A stretch of DNA of 64,000 nt from Liopterus haemorrhoidalis (lineage: Eukaryota > Arthropoda > Insecta > Coleoptera > Dytiscidae): the NCBI GenBank assembly GCA_963971575.1, contig OZ020622.1, positions 36,486,301 through 36,550,300 of the forward strand, written 5' to 3'. A model generated the notes under the pieces. It did not search any database and had not been told where the DNA came from. It saw only the letters and a list, made by a program, of their open reading frames with translations. Shown piece after piece: positions 53,326 through 64,000 of the stretch (position 1 is the stretch's first letter; each line of letters starts with the position of its first letter). The position numbers and the translations under genes are program-made.

Positions 53326-53689
53326 TATAAGGGGCAAGTATTGTAATCGCGAAAATTCGATGTTTTTCGAAAATTCGGGCATCGGCCCGGTAGCCCGTCG
53401 GTTTTATCCTTAGTTATTTAGTTAATTAAAATTTTTGGCGCACAACAACAAAGGCTATTTGCGCCTAACGCAGCCCATCTAAATGACTAGACTACATATT
53501 AAAAACAATAAATTGGACAATAAGTAAATAGATAAAATCATAAAAATAACGCATAATCAATAAAAGAAATCTTGCACGGGCAAATACAAATAAATAAAAT
53601 AAAAAGTCTGTTCGAAAAAATGAACAGACTCAGGGTGATGATAAGAGGCTGTAAAGGCGCCAATTACCATCGAATATCACAGTCAATAA

Positions 53690-54804
53690 CTAGAACACAT
53701 TAAAATAGGGTGCAAGACTTCACACATAAAACAGTAAGTTCGATTCTCTCAGGAAGAGTATCAGCCTGTCCATGAGTACCCTGTCGTCACCTAAAGCAAC
53801 TGACAGGTCATAGCACAGGCCTAACCTCTCCCTGACATCCTCGAACTGTGCACACTCAGTTAAAAAGTGTAACACAGACAAATCTCTGTTACACGTCTCA
53901 CAGATAGGGGACTCTTCACCTCGAAGGAGGTGTCCATGGATCCACCAACAGTGGCCTATACGGAGGCGTGTGATGGTGGTTTTCTCCCTGCGGTTAATCC
54001 TGCAGGAAGAACCCTATGGTTTAACGTCTCCCTTAATCTGTTGTAACTTCACGTTCTGTGTACGGCTCCACTCATGTTGCCACATGTCTAAAACCAGATG
54101 TTTCAGATGACTCTTTGCGTCATTTGGAAAAACGAAACTGCTGCATCTGCCGCTTCGTTGCCTTTAATACCAACATGTCCCGGTATCCAAAACAGCTCTA
54201 CCCTCACATTCTGAGCATTCAGATTGTGGAGTAGCAACCGAATTTTTAGTACAAGAGGATGCACTGGATCTGGATCTTGGATACTGTTCAGAGCGCTCAG
54301 CGAGTCCGTCAAGATAACACTTGACTGACTTTGTTCTGACGAAACAAAACACAGGGCCTTGAAAATAGCGTACAGCTCAGCAGTGTACACACTCGTTATG
54401 GAATGCAGACGGTACTGAAACTGTTGTCGTGGATTCAAAACAACGAACGCTCACCCAACCCTGGTTCCGGATTTTGATCCGTCAGTAAAAATTACAGTAT
54501 CTTCAAACCTAGGGACCAGTGTTCTTTGTAACTCATGTTGGTATTCGATAGGCAACGTAGTATCTTTATCAAACCTAGTTAATGTGAGGTTCACAAGTGG
54601 ACATGGCAGCGTCCATGGTGGAACAGCACACAAAACGAAACTTGCCATTTCGGGTATATTAAAATCAATGTCACTCAAAATGTCGAAAGTCCTCAGACCA
54701 AAAGGCCTATTGGCTCTTGGTTTTCTGTAATAAATCTCTGTATGCCTATTTTGTAGAATAGGGTCATACGCGGGATGCTCTGGTTTGGCACTGAGTGCAG
54801 CCAT
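53690..54804 (-). pseudogene. LINE ORF2 3' part with RNase H and zinc knuckle
   Basis: On - from 54804: TLTRFDKDTTLPIEYQHELQ, VIFTDGSKSGTRVG (RNase H first D), then after a frameshift at 54450 VYTAELYAIFKAL (E), ILTDSLSALNSI (D), FWIPGHVGIKGNEAADAAV (final D). Downstream (about 53985-53745): HCWWIHGHLLRGEESPICE, CNRDLSVLHFLTEC, the C-terminal Cys/His knuckle and ERL, MDRLILFLRES. RNase H marks I/R1/Jockey-relative LINEs of that type, unlike the LINE at 47612. 5' truncated. Confidence 0.85.
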
Positions 54805-55282
54805 ATACCGCAGGGATAGAATTTAACGACGATTGTACAGTGACGGTTCACCTGCTTCGGTTTTATCCGCCCCTGGGTACAGATGCATAATCATATAAAA
54901 GTGATGTGCCCCAAATACAATAAAAACTGTACGGCACTGTAATAAAACAGGAAACTCGTTCTTATAAAATGTAACATATATTTGGGGAATTCGTTTCTCT
55001 GTTTTCAAGTTCATGATTCCGTTAAATTTATTTTAAGAATTTGCTTGTAAATTTATGTTTTATTCAAATTTCTAGATTGCATATGTGATTAAAAATATAT
55101 TTTATATCTTGAAAGAAATTTTTAACGAAATACCATTTAGATATAATGTAGATATGGTTTTATTTTTGTATTAATTAAACACATGTTATTTTGATTGTAT
55201 TAATTTTCTGGTAACTTGAACCTGACAATGAAAAGTAGACATTTTAATTTTTAATTTAGTTGCATATATATTTCTTGATTAT
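54805..55282. other. No recognisable gene
   Basis: AT-rich; no feature recognised. Confidence 0.4.
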
Positions 55283-55419
55283 AGTGGTGGGATTACGGGT
55301 AATAGAATTCTATCCTATAGTTGACAAAAAAAAAAAAACAATAGTTACTTGGCAACCGCCAGTGGAATCGCGTTATTAGCTATGATAGAATAGAATTAAA
55401 TTCGTCATAATACCACCAC
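55283..55419. mobile_element. MITE of 137 bp
   Basis: AGTGGTGGGATTACGGGTAA and its imperfect complement (CGTCATAATACCACCAC) enclose TAGAATTCTATCCTATAG and ATGATAGAATAGAATTAA, again inverted. Non-coding. Confidence 0.7.
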
Positions 55420-55639
55420 AGGTCATATGTGATACTATTTCCTGTTTCCCTAATTGTTTTAAAGAAAAAATGCAAGATAAAATATATTTAGAATTAAAAA
55501 CTCTACATGTTAGGTACGTAAACTATCTTCCAACTACTTCCGAGGAAATTTAAAAATTATAAATTTTATAAAGCATTTTTTATAAACAAATGTACATGAA
55601 ATGCTAGTTATCAAAATAATAAATTCTATTTATCAACAC

Positions 55640-55943
55640 TTCACTCAATAAGTCTCCGGTCTGACATACTTATGGCAACACTGTTGACAGACCTATATGA
55701 TTTCTGGATAGTACCAACCTTCAAACGATACGTATGAAAATTTCATGACATTCTGACAATTAGTTTAGAGGTTACAGTGGTTTTAGTGACTCCAGTTTTG
55801 TAATTTTCAAAAGAATGGATAAAAAATAATTTCGTGTATTGATTAAACGTTGTTTTTTGATGGGAAAAAATACTGTTGAAGCCCAACAGTGGCTTTATAA
55901 GCGTTATAGAGACTCTACACCAGGCAAATCAACTATTACTTAT
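55640..55943 (+). pseudogene. mariner transposase N terminus
   Basis: After TAAGTCTCCGGTCTGACATA (mariner-type end), ATG 55815 gives MDKK, a stop, FRVLIKRCFLMGKNTVEAQQ and WLYKRYRDSTPGKSTITY: the first HTH of a classic mariner. Cut by the MITE at 55949. Confidence 0.8.
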
Positions 55944-55948
55944 AGTCT

Positions 55949-56327
55949 AAAGGCCTTATCACACTAGAGTTATTATTCAAGTCTAAACTTGGAAAATTAA
56001 AGTCTTTGCATTCGAATCAAAGTCTTGTGCGTGTGATAGTATGAAGAAAAAACCTAGGTTTTGAAGACCAGGCAAATGAAACAGGATACAATTTCTCGGT
56101 CTTTTTACCCAGGTCTTACAGCTGACGCGTCTTTGTCTTTTGTTTATGTCAAAATATAACTGTCAACTGTCATAATTTCACGATGTGCGCATGGGTAAAC
56201 CAACAATTTCCAAGTCTTAACTAATATTCAAATACCGTGTGATATGTCAAGACCTGAAGACTTGGATCCTGAAAAAAAAAACTACAAAAATAAGACTTGG
56301 ATAGCGTTCTAGTGTGATACGCCTTTA
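55949..56327. mobile_element. MITE inside the mariner fragment
   Basis: AAAGGCCTTATCACACTAGA (left) and, in complement, AAAGGCGTATCACACTAGAA (right). AAGTCTT/AAGACTT words recur inside. 379 bp, non-coding. TSD is uncertain because the flanks are short TAA/TTA-like words. Confidence 0.75.
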
Positions 56328-56850
56328 AGAGCTAGCAACGTCACAAAAAAGTTTATTTTAGGTCGGCTGGTTTTTCGATATTTCCCTTTCTTATTGAAGT
56401 TAGGTAGGGATGCGGTACGTCTGGCACCTGGGAGCGGTTGCGTTTACCTGTGCGCATCTCGCCTGTACAGGTAAAAAGGATATTTTGAAATCATTTTAAG
56501 ACATTTTATTTATTTTTTATAATTTTCTATGTCTTTTTAGCATTATAAATTTATAGTTGCCAGACAGTTCTGTTGTTGCTTACATTGCGCCAGATCTAAT
56601 TTAAGTAATTAAAAAATAATAATTTTCAAACCTTTTTAGTATAGCTGTAATTTTAATATGATATAGTTCTGTAATCAAAGAATACAATATTAATTTGCCA
56701 GACGGAAATTCCGTTGTTTAATTAGGAACCAGACCAATTTAAGTCCCGGGGAGAATAGGTGAGTTAGAAGAGTGTGGCAGCTTATTCGTTGGTTGCGTGA
56801 GAGAGATAGCTGCAACAGGGAGCGTTATGAGAGAGATAAACAGTCACAGC
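56328..56850. other. No recognisable gene
   Basis: Contains GCATCTCGCCTGTACAGGTA; nothing assignable. Confidence 0.4.
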
Positions 56851-56854
56851 TGCT

Positions 56855-56962
56855 ATTTTCAGGGTTTTGTAGGTATGACCAAAAAACCTTTATACCGTCG
56901 TTTTGTCGTATGTCTGTCTGTATGTCTGTCTGTCTGTCTGTATGTCTGTCTGTATGTCTGTA

Positions 56963-57041
<79 letters not shown>

Positions 57042-57470
57042 AAAATAAAATTTACTCCTCTAGCAAGGAACGAACAAAAAATGTGTATTGAGCAAAAAAT
57101 TTATGTAGTTAGCGAGCAACGTAACCACTAGACCACGATACTCTTTGCAATTTAACGTGTTATATAACTATAACTTTTGTGTATCGTCAACAAAAAAACA
57201 CAAAAAATGCGTTATTTTCCGAAAACATAATCTGATCAAAAATTCCTGTTGTACTATTCCGGTTTACACCAATGTACATTACTTGGATTTTTTTCAGATT
57301 TTTAGTTTAGAACCATCTGGGCTACACGGTGTGAGGCAAAAATTTGGGTGCACAATTTTGGCAAAAAGCGCCTCAAATAATTTATCTTGCAAAAATAAAA
57401 TTTTGATCGTTAATCCACGTACTAAGGGCTTTCATTTGATACCCTACTCAGAATTTAAAAAAAATATTTT
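56855..57470 (+). mobile_element. Rep-C copy with (CTGT)n tract
   Basis: Begins CTATTTTCAGGGTTTTGTAG, GTATGACCAAAAAACC, tetranucleotide (CTGT/TATG) at 56907-57041, then sequence shared with 16900-17110 (AAAAATTCCTGTTG, CATTTGATACC). The N-like word TTTCAGGGTTTTGTAGGTAT links it to Rep-N. Confidence 0.65.
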
Positions 57471-57521
57471 TGTAGATATAGATAATAATTTGCTGCAAAT
57501 TTTGATATATAGATTATTATT

Positions 57522-58574
57522 GGGTGCATTCGAGTTGTACAGAGTAGAGCGAGCGCTGAGCGAACAGTTGATGGTGACATCATGAATAGAACACTAACGG
57601 AGCGAGCGTTCTTGTGACGTAATGTTTATAAAAACCCTAACCCTACAATTTTAGGCGGCGTTTTTACTGTCAGATTAGTTCACGTCAATCATAAATCAAA
57701 ATTATATAAAGTCTGTTCCAAACGGTTAGGCGGACCTAGATTTTGCAATCTAGTTACTTTCATCGTTTAAATCGTGCTTTTCGGCCGTTTTGTTTAAGCT
57801 TTGTAAATCATACTTACAATAAACATTTTTTGGTTAAGGTTAATATCATTTTAAAATGTCATTTTCTTTATATTTTGATATTTTGTGCATTCTTAATACA
57901 AACTTCCCATTTATTTATTTTTTTGTTATTAAAATTTGTAAAAAAAAAATAATTAAATTTTGACATGTCATTCGTTTCTATGGTTTCATTGTTGGAATTT
58001 TAAATTTTGACATTCCAACGTGAAAAATGAAATAACCCAAGCAAGGTCCCTTGTCGTGTCAACCTAAAGGAACGAAATTCCCATTTAGTTCCGCCTAACC
58101 GTTTGGAACAGACTGTACCTCGGTTTTTCCTTGATTTTTTTTCAATGATGAAGAAATAAAATTAATTAAAAATTAAATAATAATTAATGAATTTTTTCCA
58201 TTTTAATTTTATGCACGGTGTATTTTAATAATTTTTTTGCTGTTTACAGAACGTCACAAATACATAAAATGACCGTACTCTGTAGCTATAGACAAATAAC
58301 AATATTGTTTGTCTATTGTTATTTGTCTAAGGCTATTATTTTTATTTTATTTATAATTTAATTTTAAACTTCCATTTCTTTCCCGACGTTCCCCCACTTT
58401 TTTACGTCATACTCCATATGCTCGGTCTTAAAACCCCGAACACATAGAGCGCACTCTAAATGCTCGCTCGATCGCAAAACGAATGCAATTGAGTGTACTC
58501 CGAGCGTCAAATCGAACACGTTTGAGTGTACAGAACGTGCTCGGAACGCTCGGAGCGCCAAATCGAATGTACCC
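57522..58574. mobile_element. Rep-G copy 3 (TSD ATT) carrying Rep-H
   Basis: GGGTGCATTCGAG to CGAATGTACCC with ATT at 57519-57521 and 58575-58577. The flanks join to form the inner part of Rep-M, which is uninterrupted at 39140-39230, so the empty site is known. Rep-H lies at 57709-58115. Confidence 0.93.
57709..58115. mobile_element. Rep-H MITE copy 3
   Basis: AAGTCTGTTCCAAACGGTTA (first base changed from C) to CCGTTTGGAACAGACTG; TA at 57707-57708 and 58116-58117. Rep-G copies 1 and 2 show the empty site AAAATTATATACC/GG. Confidence 0.94.
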
Positions 58575-58577
58575 ATT

Positions 58578-58687
58578 AATTTTATTTCCGATTATTAGTT
58601 TTGTATAAGAAACTATTGAGAATTATAAAGTTGTGCGCCGCCTTAAAATTACTAGCGCGCCCGCTCGAAGGTTAATGGAGTTTCCTG
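58578..58687 (+). repeat. Rep-M right part and left 84-bp direct repeat
   Basis: 58578-58646 continues Rep-M to its TTAA (58643-58646). 58604-58687 (TATAAGAAACTATTGAGAAT to GGTTAATGGAGTTTCCTG) is repeated almost exactly at 60607-60690. Confidence 0.85.
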
Positions 58688-60606
58688 TAGCCCAGTAACC
58701 TTGTCATGATTATGGGGCAAAAGTTGCATCAAGTGGGGGTAGTTAGTTTCGTCTTTTTTTCTTGTATGGGATATGCCTGAGATGCAAAATCCAAGTTTTC
58801 GACCTCGGCAGCCCTCCGGAACACTTTTGAATTTCTCAAAAACTACTAAATTTTCGAACTTTTTTCGGTTTCTTACCATTATGACCATAAAGGAATACGT
58901 TTTTGACAAACATTATTCAATTAATTTTTAAACTAGATTAAATTTGCTACAATTTAAGACCAGAATGGGTTCAGTAGCTTCAATAGTTTGTGAGATACAG
59001 TTTTTCAAAATTTGAAAAAATCTCCAAACTTGAAAATTTTATGCTAATTTTCATGTTTCATCATATACAATTGCCTTTATATCTTCAACAACCTGTCTAA
59101 CATGAGTCAGTGAAGTAAACATTAATAAATAGAAGTAATGGTATCTATAGCATGTGGGTAAGAATTAATTATTATAAATAATGGTAACTTTCAACTACAA
59201 TACGAGTGTAACAGTTTTTCGACGAAAAAATCGATGTTTTTAAAAAGTTTTTTGCGAATAACTCGAAAAATATGCATTTTATCAAAAAAACTGTACAAAG
59301 CAAAATTGTAGCTTTTAAAAAAACAAACAAAATCCTTTTTTTTATTATTTTTCTACGACCAATACGAACCGAGATACGGCATGTTAATGGTTAACTTTTT
59401 TTCGCCAAATGCATAATTTGAAAGATTCAAAGTCAAATAACAGGAAAAATTTGAATTTTTCGAAGAAAACTCATTGAATATTTTTTAAAGTATTTGATTA
59501 GACCTTTCAAACAAAACAAAAAAGTCTCTAGTATAAAAATTAAGCGACTTATGATCAAAATAAGGACGGTACCTACTTTTTTCTACGAAAAAATCAGTGA
59601 AAACAACCCCCTATTTACCCCCCTAATTAAAATTGATCCTCACCCTTCTGTGGTTCTCTTCATATATGTATTTTCAGTACACCCAAGAAGTTTGACCAAT
59701 TTAAAATGCCTAATTTTAGAAAAATTGGAGTTTAAAGAAAAAACGATTTTTTGCGATTTCGTATTTTTCACACTTTTCTTCAAAATATCTCCGAAATTAC
59801 TGGAGAAACGAAAAAAATGATAGAGCACTAAATTGTAGCTTTTTTAATGACTTAAATTTCCCTGTGCATATATTTTCTGTACAGTGAATATTTGGCTAGA
59901 TATAGCCGTTTAAAACCTCTATTTACAAGCGAACACCACCTTATTCGAGCCCTTCAAACTCACCCCATTTAAAAACTAAGGGATCTTAAGGAATTTAATT
60001 TACACAGTCTTATAGCTCTTGAAAAGCCCTACAAAATCGTTTTTGAAAAAACTTTCTATCACTAAAAATGAAGGAGCTATGTTTAAAAAACCAATAATTT
60101 TTTTTTCGAAACATTCGAATAGCACGGTTCGGAGCGTAATAATCTACATAACCAGTATTTTCGGCAGCAATATAAGGTTTTGCAATATTATTTTATAATT
60201 TTTGACAATAAGGAGTAGTTTTCACTTCTAAAAATAAACAGTGCCCATGAGCATGATATAGCATACAATTTTCAAGTTTGGAGATTTTTTCAAACTTTGA
60301 AAAGTTGTATCTCGGAAACTATTAAGACTACCGAGCCCATTTTGGTCTCAAATTGTAGAAAATTTAATCTAGTTTAAAAATGCATAGAATGATGTTTGTC
60401 GAAAACGTGCTCCTTTATGGTCAAAATGGGCAGAAACCGAAAAGAGTGCGAAAATTTAGCAGTTTTTGCGAAATTCAAAAGTGTTCCGGAAGGTTGCCGA
60501 GGTCGAAAACTTGGATTTTGCATCTCAGGCACAACCCATACAAGAAAAAAAAACGAAACTAACTACCCCCACTTGATGCAACTTATGATGTACTAGGTTA
60601 CTGGAC
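58688..60606. mobile_element. Rep-L, 1.9-kb inverted-repeat element between 84-bp direct repeats
   Basis: Left TAGCCCAGTAACCTTGTCAT; right, in complement, GTCCAGTAACCTAGTACATC. Inverted homology of about 400 bp: GCATCAAGTGGGGGTAGTTA, TTTTCGACCTCGGCAGCC, GAAATTCAAAAGTGTTCC, AAACTAGATTAAATTT. The middle (59090-60190) is AT-rich with no recognised coding. Family unknown. Confidence 0.75.
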
Positions 60607-60690
60607 TATAAGAAACTATTGAGAATTATAAAGTTGTGCGCCGCCTTAAAATATCTAGCGCGCCCGCTCGAAGGTTAATGGAGTTTCCTG
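60607..60690 (+). repeat. Right 84-bp direct repeat
   Basis: Differs from 58604-58687 by about two bases (AAAATATCTAGCG versus AAAATTACTAGCG). Confidence 0.9.
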
Positions 60691-61161
60691 GGGCTAATAT
60701 GGGTATTTTATTTTTTTAACCTCATAAATTTAGTAATGTTATTTAGTAATTAAATAATTATATAAATTATTATATTCTAGAAATTCTAAATATAAATATA
60801 TAGTTGTTGGTTGGTGGTAATCATTCTTAGAATGTGTGTCAGAATATCTGATATGTATGAGTGGCCATACTTCGTTGCTTTCGTAGAAACGTGATTTTAC
60901 ATGCATCACTCGTACTATCACAATACACCATACAAACTGTAACTTACACTCGGCGTATTGTTACAGAATATCTTATTCAAAACACGTCACAACGTCACTA
61001 TGAATTTCTCCACTTTATTCAAAATGACCTCAAAAAAACCTCCATTAATTATTTATGACTGTCAGGTTGTGAGACGATTACTTGTATATTACTGTGATAC
61101 TATTGTCAGAATCTCCAAAATGACATTAATTTGATTGAGGGCTGGCTAGTGATACGCGGGT

Positions 61162-61233
<72 letters not shown>

Positions 61234-61278
61234 TAATAATAATAATCTACTATTATATTGTACAAGTGTTGGTATGTA
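60691..61278. other. Unannotated, with long (AAT)n
   Basis: A TAA/AAT trinucleotide run fills 61163-61245. No gene. Confidence 0.6.
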
Positions 61279-61486
61279 CGGAGTGATTATTTAATGGCGA
61301 GACGACGTCACTGGAAGTTTTAATAATTTGCCGTTTCATACACATCGTAGCAGGCGATTATGCGCGCATGCGCATCAAGGTTATTATATATCTTCAAGGT
61401 TATTATAGTCATAGTATTCACCAGTACTTCTGCTAGGAGGCACGTAAAATTCGGTGACGTCGTCTCGCCATTAAATAATCACTCTG
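61279..61486. mobile_element. TA-flanked MITE, 208 bp
   Basis: CGGAGTGATTATTTAATGGC, GAGACGACGTCAC at the left is matched with one change in complement at the right. TA at 61277-61278 and 61487-61488. Mariner type by TSD. A TATTATA... direct duplication (AAGGTTATTATA) is inside. Confidence 0.92.
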
Positions 61487-61488
61487 TA

Positions 61489-62265
61489 TGTTCTATTCAA
61501 CTTCTGGTGTATCTTCATTTTTCCGGTATCGCGGAGAGAGGAAAATGAACCGCCGTCTTATCCGGGTGATATTTTTTTAGTGCTTAGCCTTAGTAACTAA
61601 TTTTTATAGATAAAAATCATGCATTTTTTCCTCGAAACCGTGGCGTTGATCGTCACCATTGCTCAGCACGGATAGGTTGTACCAGTAATTTAGGAACCTA
61701 TTTAGGAGACGATTTCAGACCAAAACTGAATTGAAAAACTACAGTTGAAGGTATTTTATTAATAAAATTGATGAAATGTGTAAAAAATACATAGAGTTGA
61801 TAAAGATAATGCAGTTTTTTAAGGTTTTAACACATTTTGAAAATTTTTGCTGACCATAAAATTGCCTTCAGTTAAAAATGCTATTAAACGGAAAAGAAAG
61901 TAAGAATTAAGAAAGTAAGAATCAGTTTTGAGTTATCAAAATATATTTTAAGGGTCGTTCGAACGTTTTAAATGTTAAACCGATCTGTAGAATACGTTCA
62001 AATAAGTTTTCAGGGTGAGGATAGATCTGTTAAGCAGTTTTGTTATTTTAATTCTGGAAACTGTATTAGTATTAACTATTTCACTAACTATATTAACGAA
62101 AGTATAAAGTACAATGTATTAGGAGGATAGATAAGAATAATATTCGATATTTAGTAATCGCGTAATTTTAATTGTGTTAAATCTTAAAGTATTTAATACC
62201 CAGATATCATTTTAATATATTATTTCTTTATATAAGTGATTATTATAGGATGAAAGTGTTTTTTT
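61489..62265. other. No recognisable gene
   Basis: Nothing with paired ends or coding. Confidence 0.45.
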
Positions 62266-62891
62266 GGGTGCATTCGAGTTGTACAGAGTAGAGCGAGCGC
62301 TGAGCGAACAGTTGATGCTGACGTCATGAATAGAGAACTAACGGAGCGAGCGTTCTTGTGACGTATTGTTTATAAAATCTAACCCTACAATTTTAGGCGG
62401 CGTTTTTACTGTCAGATTAATTCACGTCAGTCATGAATCAAAATTATATATGTACCTCGGTTTTTCCTTGATTTTTTTTCAATAATGAAGAAATAAAATT
62501 AAATAAAAATTAAATAATAATTAATGAATTAATTTAATGAATTTTTTCCATTTTAATTTTATGTACGGTGTATTTTAATAATTTTTTTACTGTTTACAGA
62601 ACGTCACAAATACATAAAATAACCGTACTCTGTAGTCATAGACAAATAACAATATTATTTGTCTAAGGCTATTATTTTTATTTTATTTATAATTTAATTT
62701 TAAACTTCCCCCACTTTTTTACGTCATACTCCATATGCTCGGTCTTAAAACCCCGAACACATAGAGCGCACTCTAAATGCTCGCTCGATCGCAAAACGAA
62801 TGCAATTGAGTGTACTCCGAGCGTCAAATCGAACACGTTTGAGTGTACAGAGCGTGCTCGGAACGCTCGGAGCGTCAAATCGAATGTACCC
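62266..62891. mobile_element. Rep-G copy 4
   Basis: GGGTGCATTCGAGTTGTACA to CGAATGTACCC. A short deletion near 62705 removes the TTTCCCGCCG block present in the others. Flanks TTT and AAT do not match, so the TSD is lost or eroded. Confidence 0.9.
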
Positions 62892-63476
62892 AATATCATC
62901 ATGAAGGTCTTCCGCTGTTTTTTTCTTTGCGGTAAAAATGCTAATTTTAAGACGTATTTCAAAAAAACTTAAAAATTATGATAAAAGTATTCATCAGCAG
63001 TTCAAATTTAGGAGGCAATTCCTTCGTATTACTGAATTATAACAAGTATAGGTGAAATTTTAATGATTATATAAATTAAAAACGACTATAATATATTTAC
63101 AAAATAATTTAAAATTATAAATACCTTTTTAAATAGTTAAACAAAATACTAAATTTAATAACGCAAAATATTACTACAACGAATATATTATTACAACGAA
63201 AATCTGCAAATTTCACATCTATAAGTGTTACTCAAAAGTTTTTCTAAATTTCCAAGTGACATAATTAATAGTGAATCCTATGCAATAATATTTAACTATT
63301 TTATTAATTTTTCTCTATTTTATTCAGAATCCATGTATTCTTTATAGTGAAATAAAATATTATTGTTACGTTTAAATGGTACAAACGTAAATTAATTAAC
63401 CGATTTGGATAATCTTTTGAACATTTTATGTATAGATTAGAACTTCCCGAGTGTTATTGGCTATATCAGTGTTTCT
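62892..63476. other. AT-rich, nothing recognised
   Basis: No gene or paired ends. Confidence 0.45.
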
Positions 63477-63545
63477 CAACCGGGGTGCTACGACAGTCTC
63501 ACCGGGGTGCCACCAATTTGAAAAATTATTTCAACGTTAAATTGC
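63477..63545. mobile_element. hAT left end fragment
   Basis: CAGTGTTTCTCAACCGGGGT, GCTACGACAGTCTCACCGGG. It lies between imperfect direct repeats AGAACTTCCCGAGTGTTATT (63439) and AGAACTTCCTGTTTGTTATA (63549), suggesting local rearrangement. No right end. Confidence 0.45.
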
Positions 63546-63595
63546 TCAGAACTTCCTGTTTGTTATAGGCTAATGATAATAATAATAATAATTTT

Positions 63596-63776
63596 TGTTG
63601 ACGTTTCGCGGACGTTCCGCGGGCGTGCCCGAGGTGCGTCACTTCGATAACCACGTGACAGGCAAAAAACGAGTTTTATAATCGACAAGTGCGGCAAAAT
63701 GCCTTATCATATTGAGTCGCGAAGCGACGAGTTTTGTCAACGTAGGGGCCTCAGCCCGGCGTGATGAGGCCCCTAG
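63596..63776. repeat. GC-rich palindromic repeat block
   Basis: GTTGACGTTTCGCGGACGTT at one side and TCGCGAAGCGACGAGTTTTG, TCAACG at the other, then a hairpin AGGGGCCTCA / TGAGGCCCCT (63743-63774) followed by AGT. GC content is clearly above the surroundings. Family unknown. Confidence 0.55.
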
Positions 63777-63843
63777 TAATAATATATTTCAGTAAAAAAA
63801 TACATGAAAGTAAATATACATAGTCAATTAAAAAATTGATGTG

Positions 63844-63892
63844 AAGTGTGAATATTCACACATTTCAGGGTTTCGCAGGTATATAATAAGTG
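63844..63892 (+). repeat. Rep-N motif
   Basis: AAGTGTGAATATTCACACAT, TTCAGGGTTTCGCAGGTATA, TAATAAGTG. Best-preserved copy of the motif. Confidence 0.6.
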
Positions 63893-64000
63893 AAGGCGGT
63901 ATGCTGAGTGTGTAGGACAAATTTTACTTTATAGTAATCACGGCAAAATGAACGATATTTTTAAAATAATTTATCGTCTGTTAATCATATAATAAGACTG

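Larger units (their letters stand above)
52378..53370 (+). mobile_element. Rep-A fragment carrying a mariner
   Basis: TTTGCCAGACCTTAATATA before and TAAGGGGCAAGTATTGTAAT after the mariner are continuous in Rep-A copy 1 (7540-7580). The Rep-A part beyond ATTCGATG is missing. Confidence 0.85.

Noticed and set aside
63477..63545. Complete hAT at 63477
   Set aside because: Only a left-end sequence; no right end or 8-bp duplication could be found.

Overview
This window looks like AT-rich, transposon-saturated nuclear DNA of an arthropod, very probably an insect. The signs are spliced M1 aminopeptidase and THAP-domain coding, no bacterial-style operons or ribosome-binding sites, and dense mariner/Tc1, Tigger/pogo, hAT, PIF/Harbinger, piggyBac, Helitron, SINE and LINE remains of insect type. 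The order cannot be fixed from the sequence. The best-supported host coding is (i) the first coding exon of a type II membrane M1 aminopeptidase (35531-36141, +), whose next exon is not visible, so its first intron appears to run past the right edge (over 27.8 kb), and (ii) two pieces of a THAP zinc-finger domain at the left edge (5-145 and 691-750, +). LAYOUT. 1-3143: THAP pieces split by small hairpin repeats, then a Tc1/mariner element. 3718-5953: an internally deleted piggyBac-like element carrying two younger hAT insertions. 5955-10390: LINE 3' fragments, a mariner with long inverted repeats, a microsatellite-bearing repeat (Rep-A) and a hAT. 10391-11520: a PIF/Harbinger split by a hAT. 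12614-14968: a TA-flanked element stuffed with younger MITEs and a tRNA-derived SINE. 15775-19816: two large palindromes. 19930-25520: hAT MITE, Rep-G, a foldback, and two Tigger MITEs in head-on inverted orientation. 25884-35318: apparently one giant hAT-bounded nest that holds a hAT MITE, Rep-B split by a Tigger split by a Helitron, a foldback, hAT remnants, a degenerate tandem array and a 2.7 kb pogo-like element with a nearly complete transposase. 35531-36141: aminopeptidase exon, about 210 bp right of that nest. 36142-64000: inferred giant intron with further hAT, piggyBac-like MITE, Rep-B, Tigger, Tc1, a CR1-like LINE with an intact 969-codon ORF (47612-50521, -), a Harbinger with a 62-bp intron, mariner, an RNase H LINE end, three more Rep-G copies, a 1.9 kb inverted-repeat element flanked by 84-bp direct repeats, and small MITEs. 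DATING. Many insertions can be ordered because target-site duplications or an uninterrupted copy elsewhere in the window define the empty site: Rep-H into Rep-G, Rep-G into Rep-M, Rep-G into Tc1, Rep-A into mariner, SINE into a repeat, hAT into piggyBac CRD, hAT into Harbinger. Repeat labels used below (Rep-A, B, C, F, G, H, J, L, M, N, O) are local names for families defined by comparison of copies inside this window only.
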